Source: Bacillus sp. AZ43
GTDB lineage: Bacteria; Actinomycetota; Actinomycetes; Mycobacteriales; Geodermatophilaceae
Direction of reading: 5' to 3'
DNA length: 64,000 nt
Assembly: GCA_004570425.1 (NCBI GenBank)
Contig: SPQJ01000006.1
Location: 62,001-126,000, forward strand
The notes under the pieces were generated by a model that saw only the letters and a list, made by a program, of their open reading frames with translations, was not told the origin of the DNA and did no database searches. This document shows positions 7,302 to 15,922 of the stretch, one piece after another. The stretch's first letter is position 1, and each line of letters starts with the position of its first letter. Both the position numbers and the translations under genes were made by a program.

Positions 7302-8768
7302 TCACTCGCCGCCGGCGAGCTTGGCGCGCAGCGCGGCGAGGGCCTCGTCGCTGGCCAGCGTGCCGCCGGTCGCCGGGGCGTCGGCACCGGCAGCGTCGTC
7401 GCTGGAGTAGCTGCCGCCGGCCGCAGCCTCGGCGTCGGCCTCCTTGGCCGCGGCGATCTGCTTGCGGTGCGCCTCGTAGCGGGCCTGGGCCTCGGCGTAC
7501 TGCCGCTCCCACTCCTCGCGCTGGGCCTCGTAGCCCTCGCGCCACTCGCCGGTGTCGGCGTCGAAGCCCTCGGGGTAGAGGTAGTTGCCCTGCTCGTCGT
7601 ACGAGGCGGCCATGCCGTAGGCGGCCGGGTCGAACTGGTCGTCCTCGCCCACGACGCCCTCGTTGGCCTGCTTGAGGGACAGCGAGATGCGGCGGCGGTC
7701 CAGGTCGATGTCGATGACCTTGACGAGGATCTCGTCGCCGACCTGCACGACCTGCTCCGGGATCTCGACGTGGCGCTCGGCCAGCTCGGAGATGTGGACC
7801 AGGCCCTCGATGCCCTCGTCGACGCGCACGAACGCACCGAAGGGAACGAGCTTGGTGACCTTGCCGGGCACGACCTGCCCGATCTGGTGCGTGCGGGCGA
7901 ACTGACGCCACGGGTCCTCCTGCGTCGCCTTCAGCGACAGGGAGACCCGCTCGCGGTCCAGGTCGACGTCGAGGACCTCGACGGTGACCTCCTGGCCCAC
8001 CTCGACGACCTCGGACGGGTGGTCGATGTGCTTCCACGACAGCTCGGAGACGTGCACCAGGCCGTCGACGCCGCCCAGGTCCACGAACGCGCCGAAGTTG
8101 ACGATCGAGGAGACGACACCCGAGCGGACCTGCCCCTTGGCGAGCTTGTTGAGGAACTCGCTGCGGACCTCGGACTGCGTCTGCTCCAGCCACTGGCGAC
8201 GGGAGAGGACGACGTTGTTGCGGTTCTTGTCGAGCTCGATGATCTTCGCCTCGAGCTCGCGGCCCACGTAGGGCTGCAGGTCGCGGACGCGACGCATCTC
8301 GACCAGCGAGGCCGGGAGGAACCCGCGCAGGCCGATGTCGAGGATGAGACCACCCTTGACGACCTCGATGACGGTGCCGGTGACGACCTCGTCGGCTTCC
8401 TTCTTGGCCTCGATCGTGCCCCAGGCGCGCTCGTACTGGGCGCGCTTCTTGGAGAGGATCAGCCGGCCTTCCTTGTCCTCCTTCTGGAGGACCAGGGCTT
8501 CCACCTCGTCGCCGACCTTGACGACCTCGTTCGGGTCGACGTCGTGCTTGATGGAGAGCTCGCGCGAGGGGATGACGCCCTCGGTCTTGTAGCCGATGTC
8601 CAGCAGCACCTCGTCCCGGTCGACCTTGACGATGACGCCCTCGACGATGTCGCCATCGTTGAAGTACTTGATCGTCTGGTCGATCGCCGCGAGGAAGTCC
8701 TCGGCCGAGCCGATGTCGTTGATCGCGATCTGGGGGGTGCTGGAAGGACGGACCTGGGTGGAGGTCAT
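7302..8768 (-). CDS. rpsA: 30S ribosomal protein S1
   Basis: A 488-residue S1 protein that helps the 30S subunit bind and unfold mRNA. Four S1 RNA-binding OB-folds can be read in order: about 33-105 ([16 protein letters not shown]), 120-190 ([17 protein letters not shown]), 207-280 ([20 protein letters not shown]) and 293-365 ([19 protein letters not shown]). A charged tail with Gln, Ala and Glu follows. Four repeats rather than the six of E. coli is normal for actinobacteria. ATG 8768 is preceded by GGAG. Essential housekeeping gene, monocistronic between terminators. Confidence 0.97.
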   Translation of the reverse strand: MTSTQVRPSSTPQIAINDIGSAEDFLAAIDQTIKYFNDGDIVEGVIVKVDRDEVLLDIGYKTEGVIPSRELSIKHDVDPNEVVKVGDEVEALVLQKEDKEGRLILSKKRAQYERAWGTIEAKKEADEVVTGTVIEVVKGGLILDIGLRGFLPASLVEMRRVRDLQPYVGRELEAKIIELDKNRNNVVLSRRQWLEQTQSEVRSEFLNKLAKGQVRSGVVSSIVNFGAFVDLGGVDGLVHVSELSWKHIDHPSEVVEVGQEVTVEVLDVDLDRERVSLSLKATQEDPWRQFARTHQIGQVVPGKVTKLVPFGAFVRVDEGIEGLVHISELAERHVEIPEQVVQVGDEILVKVIDIDLDRRRISLSLKQANEGVVGEDDQFDPAAYGMAASYDEQGNYLYPEGFDADTGEWREGYEAQREEWERQYAEAQARYEAHRKQIAAAKEADAEAAAGGSYSSDDAAGADAPATGGTLASDEALAALRAKLAGGE

Positions 8769-8908
8769 GTGGTTGGTTGCTCCGGACGGTTTATGCGTAG
8801 GGACAGGACGACCCGCGGCCGTCTGAGCCGCAGGTGTTGATCAGCGGGGAGAACCGGCGCAGGCCTTCCCTGTGGGGAAGAGCACGACAGACCTCTGGCG
8901 CATTCCCC

Positions 8909-8938
8909 ATCGTACGGACGTCGGGACCGCCGGGTCCA
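8909..8938 (-). promoter_or_regulatory. Candidate rpsA promoter
   Basis: On the minus strand TGGACC (8938-8933) and TACGAT (8914-8909) are separated by 18 bases. This would give an rpsA leader of about 130 bases. The -35 match is weak and the region is shared with the divergent methyltransferase gene. Confidence 0.3.
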
Positions 8939-8988
8939 CCTGGGTCCACAGCGGATCTGCGCCCGTCGCGTGCCACGATCGGCGCGTC

Positions 8989-9834
8989 ATGAGCGAAGTC
9001 CCGTCGTCCCTGCCGCTGGGCAGCGACGGCTATCCGTCCGCCGGCGGCGTCGCGCGCCGCCCGGCCGGGCCCGAGGAGTCCGCTCGCGCCAACCGCCGCT
9101 GGTGGGACGCCGCGGCGCCGGCCTACCTCGCCGAGCACGGCGCCGACCTCGGGGACGCCGACTTCCTGTGGTGCCCCGAGGGGGTGCGCGAGGCCGACGC
9201 CCACCTGCTGGGCGACGTCGCCGGCCGCCGGGTGCTGGAGATCGGCTGCGGCTCGGCGCCGTGCGCGCGCTGGCTGCGGACCGCCGGCGCCGACGTCGTC
9301 GCCTTCGACCTGTCCGCCGGGATGCTCCGCCGGGCCGCGGAGCTGAACCGGACCACCGGGATCGCGCTGCCGCTGGTGCAGGCCGACGCCGGTGCGCTGC
9401 CCTTCGCCGACGGGGCGTTCGACGTCGCGTGCTCGGCCTTCGGCGGTCTGCCGTTCGTGGCCGACGTCGAGGGGGCGCTGCGCGAGGTCGCCCGCGTGCT
9501 GCGGCCGGGCGGACGGTTCGTGGCATCGGTGAACCACCCGATGCGCTGGCCGTTCCCCGACTCCCCCGACCCCGAGGACCTGCGGATCGTCTCCTCCTAC
9601 TTCGACCGCACGCCCTACGTCGAGACCGACGGCGACGGCCGCACCGTCTACGTGGAGCACCACCGCACGGTCGGCGACTGGGTGCGCGCCGTCGTGGGGG
9701 CCGGACTGGTGCTCGAGGACCTGGTCGAGCCGGAGTGGACACCGGGCCGCACACAGGACTGGGGCCAGTGGTCCCCCGCCCGCGGCGCCCTCGTGCCCGG
9801 CACCTTGATCATCGTCGCGGAGCGACGGCCGTAA
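8989..9834 (+). CDS. Class I SAM-dependent methyltransferase
   Basis: A 281-residue Rossmann-fold methyltransferase. Motif I is VLEIGCGSAPCARWL at about residue 77; VVAFDLSAGMLRRA follows with the acidic residue that contacts the SAM ribose; then ADAGALPFADGAFDVACSAFG and LREVARVLRPGGRFV, the usual motifs II-IV. A typical N-terminal element RWWDAAAPAYLAEHG precedes them. The substrate is not evident. ATG 8989 is preferred over in-frame codons 39 positions upstream because the upstream part falls in the promoter region. It converges on polA with an 18-base gap. Confidence 0.85.
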   Translation: MSEVPSSLPLGSDGYPSAGGVARRPAGPEESARANRRWWDAAAPAYLAEHGADLGDADFLWCPEGVREADAHLLGDVAGRRVLEIGCGSAPCARWLRTAGADVVAFDLSAGMLRRAAELNRTTGIALPLVQADAGALPFADGAFDVACSAFGGLPFVADVEGALREVARVLRPGGRFVASVNHPMRWPFPDSPDPEDLRIVSSYFDRTPYVETDGDGRTVYVEHHRTVGDWVRAVVGAGLVLEDLVEPEWTPGRTQDWGQWSPARGALVPGTLIIVAERRP

Positions 9835-9852
9835 CTGCTGGGACGACCCCCG

Positions 9853-12588
9853 TCAATGGGCGGCGTCGTTCCACGTCCGGCCGAACCCGACGGAGACCTC
9901 CAGCGGCACCGACAGCTGGGCCGCGCCGGCCATCTCGCGGCGGACCAGTTCCTCGAGCTTCTCCTTCTCCCCCGGCGCCACCTCGAGCACCAGTTCGTCG
10001 TGCACCTGGAGCAGCATCCGGGAGCTGAGCCCCTCGGCGGCGATCGCCTTCTCGACGTTGAGCATCGCCACCTTGATGACGTCGGCCGCCGAGCCCTGGA
10101 TCGGCGCGTTGAGCGCCATCCGCTCGGCCATCTCCCGTCGCTGGCGGTTGTCGCTGGTGAGGTCGGGCAGGTAGCGGCGCCGGCCGAGCGTCGTCTCGGT
10201 GTAGCCGGTCAGCCGGGCCTCCTCGACGACCGTGTCGAGGTAGTCGCGGATGCCGCCGAACCGCTCGAAGTAGGCGTGCATCTGCCCGCGCGCCTCCTCG
10301 GGGGTGATCTTCAGCTGCTGCGAGAGCCCGTACGCCGACAGTCCGTAGGCCAGGCCGTAGCTCATGGCCTTGATCCGCCGGCGCATCTCCGGGTCGACCT
10401 CGGAGATCGGGATGTCGAACGCCTTGGACGCGACGAAGGAGTGCAGGTCCTCCCCCGACATGAAGGCCTCGATCAGGCCCTCGTCGCCGGAGAGGTGGGC
10501 CATGATCCGCATCTCGATCTGGCTGTAGTCCGCCGTCATCAGCGACTCGTAGCCCGCGCCGACGACGAACGCCTGCCGGATCCGGCGGCCCTCGGCGGTC
10601 CGGATCGGGATGTTCTGCAGGTTCGGGTCGGTCGACGACAGCCGGCCGGTCGCGGCGATCGTCTGCTGGAACGTGGTGTGGATCCGGCCGCCGTCGTCGA
10701 CCATCGGGATCAGCCCGTCGATGACCGTGCGCAGCCGGGTGACGTCGCGGTGGCGGAGCAGGTGCTCCATGAACGGGTGACCGGTCTGCTCGAACAGCCA
10801 CATGAGGGCGTCGGCGTCGGTGGTGTAGCCGGTCTTGTTCTTCTTCGTCTTGGGCAGGCCCAGCTCGTCGAAGATCACCGCCTGCAGCTGCTTGGGCGAG
10901 CCGAGGTTCACCTCGCGCCCGATGACGGCGTAGCACTCGGCCGCGGCGGCCGAGACGGCGTCGGAGAACTCCTTCTGCAGGTCGTGCAGGAAGTCCAGGT
11001 CGGCGGCGATGCCCCGGTACTCCATGGCGGCCAGCACGCGGGTGAGCGGGAGCTCGATCTGGCCGAGCAGCGCGTCACCCCCGCGCTGCCCGAGGACCTG
11101 CTCCAGCGCGTCGGACAGGTCGTTGACCGCCACGGCCTTGAGGACGTCGGCCTTCGCGGCCTCGGCGGCGACGTCGTCCTCGCTGGGCCCCATCCCGTCG
11201 AGGGTGAGCTGGCCCTCCGGCTCGGCGGCGTCCTTGAGCTCGCGGCGCAGGTACCGGACGGCGAGGTCGCCGAGGTCGAACGACCGCTGCCCGGGCAGCG
11301 CCAGGTAGGCGGCCAGGGCGGTGTCGCTGACGACGCCCTCCAGCTGCCACCCCCGGGACCAGACGGCCAGCAGCGGGCCCTTGACCTCGTGGACGACCTT
11401 GGGCCGGTCCGCGTCGGCCAGCCAGGCGGCCAGCGCCTGCTCGTCGGCGGTGTCCAGGTCGGGCCCGAGGTCGACGAAGGTGGCGTGGTCGTCGCCGGCG
11501 GCCAGCGCCAGGCCGGTGAGCTCACCGACGCCCCGCCCCCACGTGCCTCGGAAGATCAGGCCGGTCCGTCCGCGCGCGTGCGCGTCCAGCCAGGCGCCCA
11601 GCCCGCCCGCGGCGACGTCGTCGATGGTGACGTCGAAGCCGCCCTCCACCTCCGGCTCGGCGCTGGTGAGGGTGGCGAACAGCCGGTCGCGGAGCACCCG
11701 GAACTGCAGGTTGTCGAAGAGGGTGTGCACCTCGTTGCGGTCCCAGGCCTGGACGGCGAGGTCGGCCGGGCCCACCTCGAGCGGGACGGAGCGGTCGAGC
11801 TCGGTGAGCCGGCGGTTCTGCAGCACCGACGAGAGGTGCTCGCGCAGCTTCTCGCCGACCTTGCCCTTCACCGTGTCGACCTGGTCGACCAGCGCGTCGA
11901 GGGAGCCGTACTCGCGCACCCACTTGGCGGCGGTCTTCTCCCCCACGCTCGGGATGCTCGGCAGGTTGTCGCTCGGGTCGCCCCGCAGCGCCGCGAAGTC
12001 GGGGTACTGGGCCGGGGTCAGGTTGTACTTGGCCTCGACCTCCTCCGGCGTGAAGCGGGTCATCTCCGAGACGCCCTTGCGCGGGTAGAGCACCGTGACG
12101 TGCTCGTTGACCAGCTGCAGGGCGTCGCGGTCGCCGGTGGCGATGAGCACGTCCATGCCCTGCTCGACCGCCTGGACGGTGAGCGTCGCGATGACGTCGT
12201 CGGCCTCGTAGCCCTCGGCGGTGATCACCGGCACGCGCAGCGCCCCGAGCACCTCCTGGACCAGGCTGACCTGGCCGCGGAAATCGGTGGGGCTCTCCGC
12301 GCGGTTGGCCTTGTACTCGGCGTAGATCTCGCTGCGGAAGGTCTTGCGGCCGACGTCGAACGCCACGGCCAGGTGCGTGGGCTGCTCGTCGCGCAGGATG
12401 TTGATCAGCATGGACGTGAAGCCGTAGACGGCGTTGGTCGGCTGGCCGGTCGTCGTCGAGAAGTTCTCCACGGGCAGCGCGAAGAAGGCGCGGTAGGCCA
12501 GCGAGTGGCCGTCCAGGAGCAGCAGCCGCGGGCGCGTCCCAGGGGTCGTCGGGACGGCGGGCGCGGAGGTGGAGACCGGTGCGGACAT
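9853..12588 (-). CDS. polA: DNA polymerase I
   Basis: A 911-residue family A polymerase for Okazaki-fragment processing and repair. Residues about 19-320 form the 5' nuclease (LLLDGHSLAYRAFFAL, ATGDRDALQLV). The central 3'-5' exonuclease fold lacks the DxE metal motif, as in other actinobacterial PolA proteins, so proofreading is unlikely. Polymerase motif A is DYSQIEMRIMAHLSGDE, motif B RRRIKAMSYGLAYGLSAYG, and motif C VHDELVLEV near the C-terminus. ATG 12588 opens MSAPVSTSAPAVP, a short Pro/Ala leader before the nuclease; translated sequence further upstream lies under the divergent thioesterase gene. Confidence 0.97.
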   Translation of the reverse strand: MSAPVSTSAPAVPTTPGTRPRLLLLDGHSLAYRAFFALPVENFSTTTGQPTNAVYGFTSMLINILRDEQPTHLAVAFDVGRKTFRSEIYAEYKANRAESPTDFRGQVSLVQEVLGALRVPVITAEGYEADDVIATLTVQAVEQGMDVLIATGDRDALQLVNEHVTVLYPRKGVSEMTRFTPEEVEAKYNLTPAQYPDFAALRGDPSDNLPSIPSVGEKTAAKWVREYGSLDALVDQVDTVKGKVGEKLREHLSSVLQNRRLTELDRSVPLEVGPADLAVQAWDRNEVHTLFDNLQFRVLRDRLFATLTSAEPEVEGGFDVTIDDVAAGGLGAWLDAHARGRTGLIFRGTWGRGVGELTGLALAAGDDHATFVDLGPDLDTADEQALAAWLADADRPKVVHEVKGPLLAVWSRGWQLEGVVSDTALAAYLALPGQRSFDLGDLAVRYLRRELKDAAEPEGQLTLDGMGPSEDDVAAEAAKADVLKAVAVNDLSDALEQVLGQRGGDALLGQIELPLTRVLAAMEYRGIAADLDFLHDLQKEFSDAVSAAAAECYAVIGREVNLGSPKQLQAVIFDELGLPKTKKNKTGYTTDADALMWLFEQTGHPFMEHLLRHRDVTRLRTVIDGLIPMVDDGGRIHTTFQQTIAATGRLSSTDPNLQNIPIRTAEGRRIRQAFVVGAGYESLMTADYSQIEMRIMAHLSGDEGLIEAFMSGEDLHSFVASKAFDIPISEVDPEMRRRIKAMSYGLAYGLSAYGLSQQLKITPEEARGQMHAYFERFGGIRDYLDTVVEEARLTGYTETTLGRRRYLPDLTSDNRQRREMAERMALNAPIQGSAADVIKVAMLNVEKAIAAEGLSSRMLLQVHDELVLEVAPGEKEKLEELVRREMAGAAQLSVPLEVSVGFGRTWNDAAH

Positions 12589-12633
12589 CGGGAGCAATCC
12601 TAGGTGCGGGGTCCGACTGATTACGGTGCCCTC

Positions 12634-13035
12634 GTGACGACCCCCGCGCCCGACTGGATCCCGGCCGACAAGCTCAGCCCGCTCGACGAGAAGCTCGGCA
12701 TCCGCATCACCGACTTCAACCCCGACCGGATGGTCGCGACCATGCCGGTCGAGGGCAACGAGCAGCCCTTCGGCCTGCTGCACGGCGGGGCGAGCTGCGC
12801 CCTCATGGAGACGATCGGGTCGTGGGCGGGAGCCATCCACGCCGGCCCCGGCAAGCAGGTGGTGGGCATCGAGCTGAACGCCAGCTACCTGCGCGGGGCG
12901 ACGTCCGGCGTCGTCACCGCCGTGTGCACCCCGGTGCGCCGCGGCCGCACCCTGGCGACGTTCCTCATCGAGATCACCGACGACCAGGGCCGGCCGACCG
13001 CCACCGGGCGGCTCACCTGCCTCACGAAGGACTGA
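12634..13035 (+). CDS. PaaI-type hotdog-fold thioesterase
   Basis: A 133-residue single-hotdog thioesterase. The catalytic and binding segment is FGLLHGGASCALMETIGSWAG, with the HGG turn before the long central helix, and the second strand set reads GIELNASYLRGATSG. PaaI-like enzymes hydrolyse hydroxyphenylacetyl- or small aromatic acyl-CoAs; the actual substrate is unknown. GTG 12634 gives MTTPAPDWIPADKL. It is divergent from polA with a 45-base gap. Confidence 0.85.
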   Translation: MTTPAPDWIPADKLSPLDEKLGIRITDFNPDRMVATMPVEGNEQPFGLLHGGASCALMETIGSWAGAIHAGPGKQVVGIELNASYLRGATSGVVTAVCTPVRRGRTLATFLIEITDDQGRPTATGRLTCLTKD

Positions 13036-13227
13036 GCGCCGGGGCGGCGCCGCCCCGCCGCCGCTGCCCCCCGGCACCGTTCCGTTCCGTCACCGTCCGG
13101 ATCCCTCCGCGGCATCCACGACGGCGCGTCGCCGTCGAGGCGTCCTCCCGGGCGGCCACCCCGGCAGGCGGCGGCCGCCCGGTTCTACCCTCCTCTGCCT
13201 CGGCAGCGGCGGCCGGAGGTCGACGGC

Positions 13228-15177
13228 ATGAGCGGCGGGTGGCGCGTCCAGGCGGGTGACCCCGAGGACGGGTCCGCTCTGGAGAAGTGGCTGATCGAGA
13301 ACGGGCTCCCCCGGTTCTCCGACCACTACTCCGCCCTGGACAACCTGCCGGTCCTGCTCAACGTCCTGTTCGCGGTGCTGGCCTTCGAGCTGGGCATGGC
13401 ACCGTGGCTCGACCTGCCCGGCGGGTGGCTGGTCCTCGCGCCGGGGGCCGTCGCGGCGGTGACGCTCACCGCCCACATCCTGTGGCGCCGCATCGTCGAC
13501 CCCCGGCCGGTCGACGCCCGGGCGCGCGCGGGGTGGCTGGTCGTCTTCTACCTCGGGTGGTTCGCGCTCTGGTACGCCGCCGTCGAGATCTTCCCGGCGC
13601 TGTCGCCGGACATGGTCCTGGACGGCGCCGCCGTGTTCCTGCTGCTGCGCGCCTCCTTCCTGCTGGCCTACGGGGACGGGGCGACGTCCGCCGCGCCGCC
13701 CGCGCACCCGAGGACGCTCGTCACCGTGGTGGTCGGGGCGATCGCCTGGCTCGCCGTGGAGGACATGTTCGTCCCCGACTGGGACGCGGCGCTCCCGTAC
13801 GGGCAGTCGGGGGTGTCGGCGGCGCTGGGCACGGTGATCCTGGGCCTCGTCCAACCGGGCCGGGACGGGCCGCCTGCTCGGCCCGTCGGGCGGGTGGTCG
13901 GCCACGTCCTGCCGGTGCTGCCGTTCCTCGTCCTCGTGCTGGGCGCGGACGCGGCGCTCCTCCCCTACCTCCGGATCGGCGGCTGGCAGGTCGTCCTGCC
14001 CCTCGTGGCCTGCGCCGTGGCCGCGGTGTACTGCCTCGGCCGGGGCCGGCGGGCCCACCGCGGCACTCCCCGCCCCGTGCGGCGGGGGATCTCCAGGCGA
14101 TCACTGGTCATGTGGATCGCGCTCTACCTGGTCGCCTTCCCGGTCGTCACGTGGCGGGTCGGCACGACCGTCGACCTGGGGCACTTCTCGCTGAGCGGAC
14201 CGGGGGCCGCAGGCTTCGCGCTCGGGCTCAACCTGCTGTACCTGGTCGTCGCCACCACGCTGGCGGGGCTCGCCGTCGAGCGGATCGGCGGTTGGGCGGT
14301 GGGACAGGCGGTCGCCCATCGCACGGAGATCCGGAAGGGACTCGTCGCCCACCTCCCGCTGGTCATCGTCTTCGCCCTGTTCTTCCTCTTCACCGCCGAG
14401 ACGTGGGAGATCGTGGTGGAGACCGAACCGGGCCGGGAGTGGGAGTTCTGGCTCCTGACGGGCGGTCTCGTCGTCGGCGGGGTCCTGTTCCTGCTGCTGG
14501 ACGCCCACCACGCGATCGCCCGGGCACGCACGTTCACCGTCGACGAGCTGGAGGCGGCGCTGTCCGACGCCTCGACGACCCGAGCGGGCCTGACCGCCCT
14601 GCCCGGCGTGTCGGCGACCCTGACGATGGACGCCCCGCCGGCCGGTGCCCAGGAGGTCCGGCTGCGGCTCTCCGTCCTCCGCTGGCTCAACGCCGCGCTG
14701 ATCATCGGTGTGTACCAGGCGTTGATCTTCGTGCCCCTGTGGGCGCTGTCGGCCGTCACCTTCAAGCTGCTCGCCGAGGCCGCCGTCGCCCCGGACGTGG
14801 CGGCCACCTGGATCGCCGGTGACGACCCCGGCGCCCTCGACGGGGCGACCCTCAGCGCGCGCGACGGTCTGGACGACCCGTGGTGGCGGGTCTCGCTCTT
14901 CCTCACCGCCTTCGCCGTGCTGGAACGGGCGGTGCGGATCGTCACCGAGCCGGAGCAGCGGGCCGCCGTCCTGGGACCGGCGGACACGGCCTTGCGCGTG
15001 CGGTTCGCCGTCGCCCTGCTGCGCGACGGACGGAACGCCGAGCCCGCCCCACCGTCACCGCCTCACCTGCCCCACGTGGGGACGGGGACCGCCGGGCTCA
15101 GCCCTCGGCCGCCATCGGCATCCCGCGCAGCACCGGTCGACGCCGGCCCTGCGCACGCCGCGGCAGCGGAACCGTGA
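13228..15177 (+). CDS. Large polytopic membrane protein of unknown function
   Basis: A 649-residue protein that I cannot assign to a family. About 14 hydrophobic segments of spanning length are visible between residues 40 and 575, for example LLNVLFAVLAFELGMAPW, VVFYLGWFALWYAAVEIF, PLVIVFALFFLFTAETWEIV and LIIGVYQALIFVPLWALSA. A soluble, acidic insert at about 432-480 contains TVDELEAALSDASTTRAG. The N-terminus is short and cytoplasmic-like (SALEKWLIENGLPRFSDHYSALDN). The C-terminal 40 residues are Pro/Ala-rich and overlap the convergent acetyltransferase by 80 bases. No nucleotide-binding, heme or metal motif is obvious. ATG 13228 lacks a strong ribosome site. Confidence 0.7.
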   Translation: MSGGWRVQAGDPEDGSALEKWLIENGLPRFSDHYSALDNLPVLLNVLFAVLAFELGMAPWLDLPGGWLVLAPGAVAAVTLTAHILWRRIVDPRPVDARARAGWLVVFYLGWFALWYAAVEIFPALSPDMVLDGAAVFLLLRASFLLAYGDGATSAAPPAHPRTLVTVVVGAIAWLAVEDMFVPDWDAALPYGQSGVSAALGTVILGLVQPGRDGPPARPVGRVVGHVLPVLPFLVLVLGADAALLPYLRIGGWQVVLPLVACAVAAVYCLGRGRRAHRGTPRPVRRGISRRSLVMWIALYLVAFPVVTWRVGTTVDLGHFSLSGPGAAGFALGLNLLYLVVATTLAGLAVERIGGWAVGQAVAHRTEIRKGLVAHLPLVIVFALFFLFTAETWEIVVETEPGREWEFWLLTGGLVVGGVLFLLLDAHHAIARARTFTVDELEAALSDASTTRAGLTALPGVSATLTMDAPPAGAQEVRLRLSVLRWLNAALIIGVYQALIFVPLWALSAVTFKLLAEAAVAPDVAATWIAGDDPGALDGATLSARDGLDDPWWRVSLFLTAFAVLERAVRIVTEPEQRAAVLGPADTALRVRFAVALLRDGRNAEPAPPSPPHLPHVGTGTAGLSPRPPSASRAAPVDAGPAHAAAAEP

Positions 15178-15733
15178 CACCACCGCGCTGCCACGCGGCC
15201 AGGGCGCGGGTGAGCGACTCCACCGTGACGATCCGGCGGGTGGTGAGCGGCGCGAACCCCATGCGGGCGAAGAACCGCTGCCGCTCGGCCTCGTGCCCCC
15301 CGGCCGCCGCGACGACGTGGGCCGCGCCGTTCTCCTGCGCGTAGGCGGTCGCGGCGACGAGCAGCGCCGTGCCGACGCCCCGGCGCCGGTGGTCGCGGTG
15401 CACGACGAAGGTGTCGACGGTGACCTGCGGGTTGTCCAGGACCAGGGAGAGCGGGTCCAGCCCGAGCACCGCCAGGCCGACCGCGATCTCGCCGTCCGCG
15501 CCGCCGGCCGCGGCGTAGGGACCGGGGAGGACGGCGAGGACGACGCGGTGACCGGCGTCCTCGAGCAGCCGGCGGAACCCGGAGGCCGCGGCGTTGAGCG
15601 GGGTGTGGCCGGTGAGGACGTCCTCGACGTGCGCGTCGGCCCGGTGCTGCCGCACGAGCGCGAGGACGGCGGGCAGGTCGGCGGCGCGCGCCGTGCGCGT
15701 GACCACGCGGGACCGCGAACCGGTTCCTGACAC
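15098..15733 (-). CDS. GNAT-family N-acetyltransferase
   Basis: A 211-residue acetyltransferase. After an N-terminal RTARAADLPAVLALVRQH, the acetyl-CoA site reads DTFVVHRDHRRRGVGTALL, containing the Q/RxxGxG/A pyrophosphate loop, and the C-terminal part has RQRFFARMGFAPL. The acceptor is unknown. GTG 15733 is chosen because GGGGAGGA lies directly upstream; an ATG 16 codons earlier lacks one. Its last 80 bases are antisense to the membrane-protein gene. Confidence 0.8.
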   Translation of the reverse strand: MSGTGSRSRVVTRTARAADLPAVLALVRQHRADAHVEDVLTGHTPLNAAASGFRRLLEDAGHRVVLAVLPGPYAAAGGADGEIAVGLAVLGLDPLSLVLDNPQVTVDTFVVHRDHRRRGVGTALLVAATAYAQENGAAHVVAAAGGHEAERQRFFARMGFAPLTTRRIVTVESLTRALAAWQRGGVTVPLPRRAQGRRRPVLRGMPMAAEG

Positions 15734-15922
15734 GGGATCCTCCCCTGGACGGTGAGGGCAGAGTGCACCGCCGAACAGCACTCATCACGCCGACGCGCCG
15801 AGGAAACACGTTGCGTTACCACTCCGGCGTGTCGCGGAAAGGTCACAGCTCAGTCCGGAGAGACGGCGACGCAACACGAGCGGGTTAGGGTCCGTGCTCA
15901 ATCATCCGCCCTGGGAGGTCGA

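Noticed and set aside
9856-12603. Very long open frame on the plus strand opposite polA
   Set aside because: It mirrors polA codon by codon, is low in complexity and rich in Gly/Arg/Val, and has no ribosome site; GC-rich antisense frames stay open by chance.
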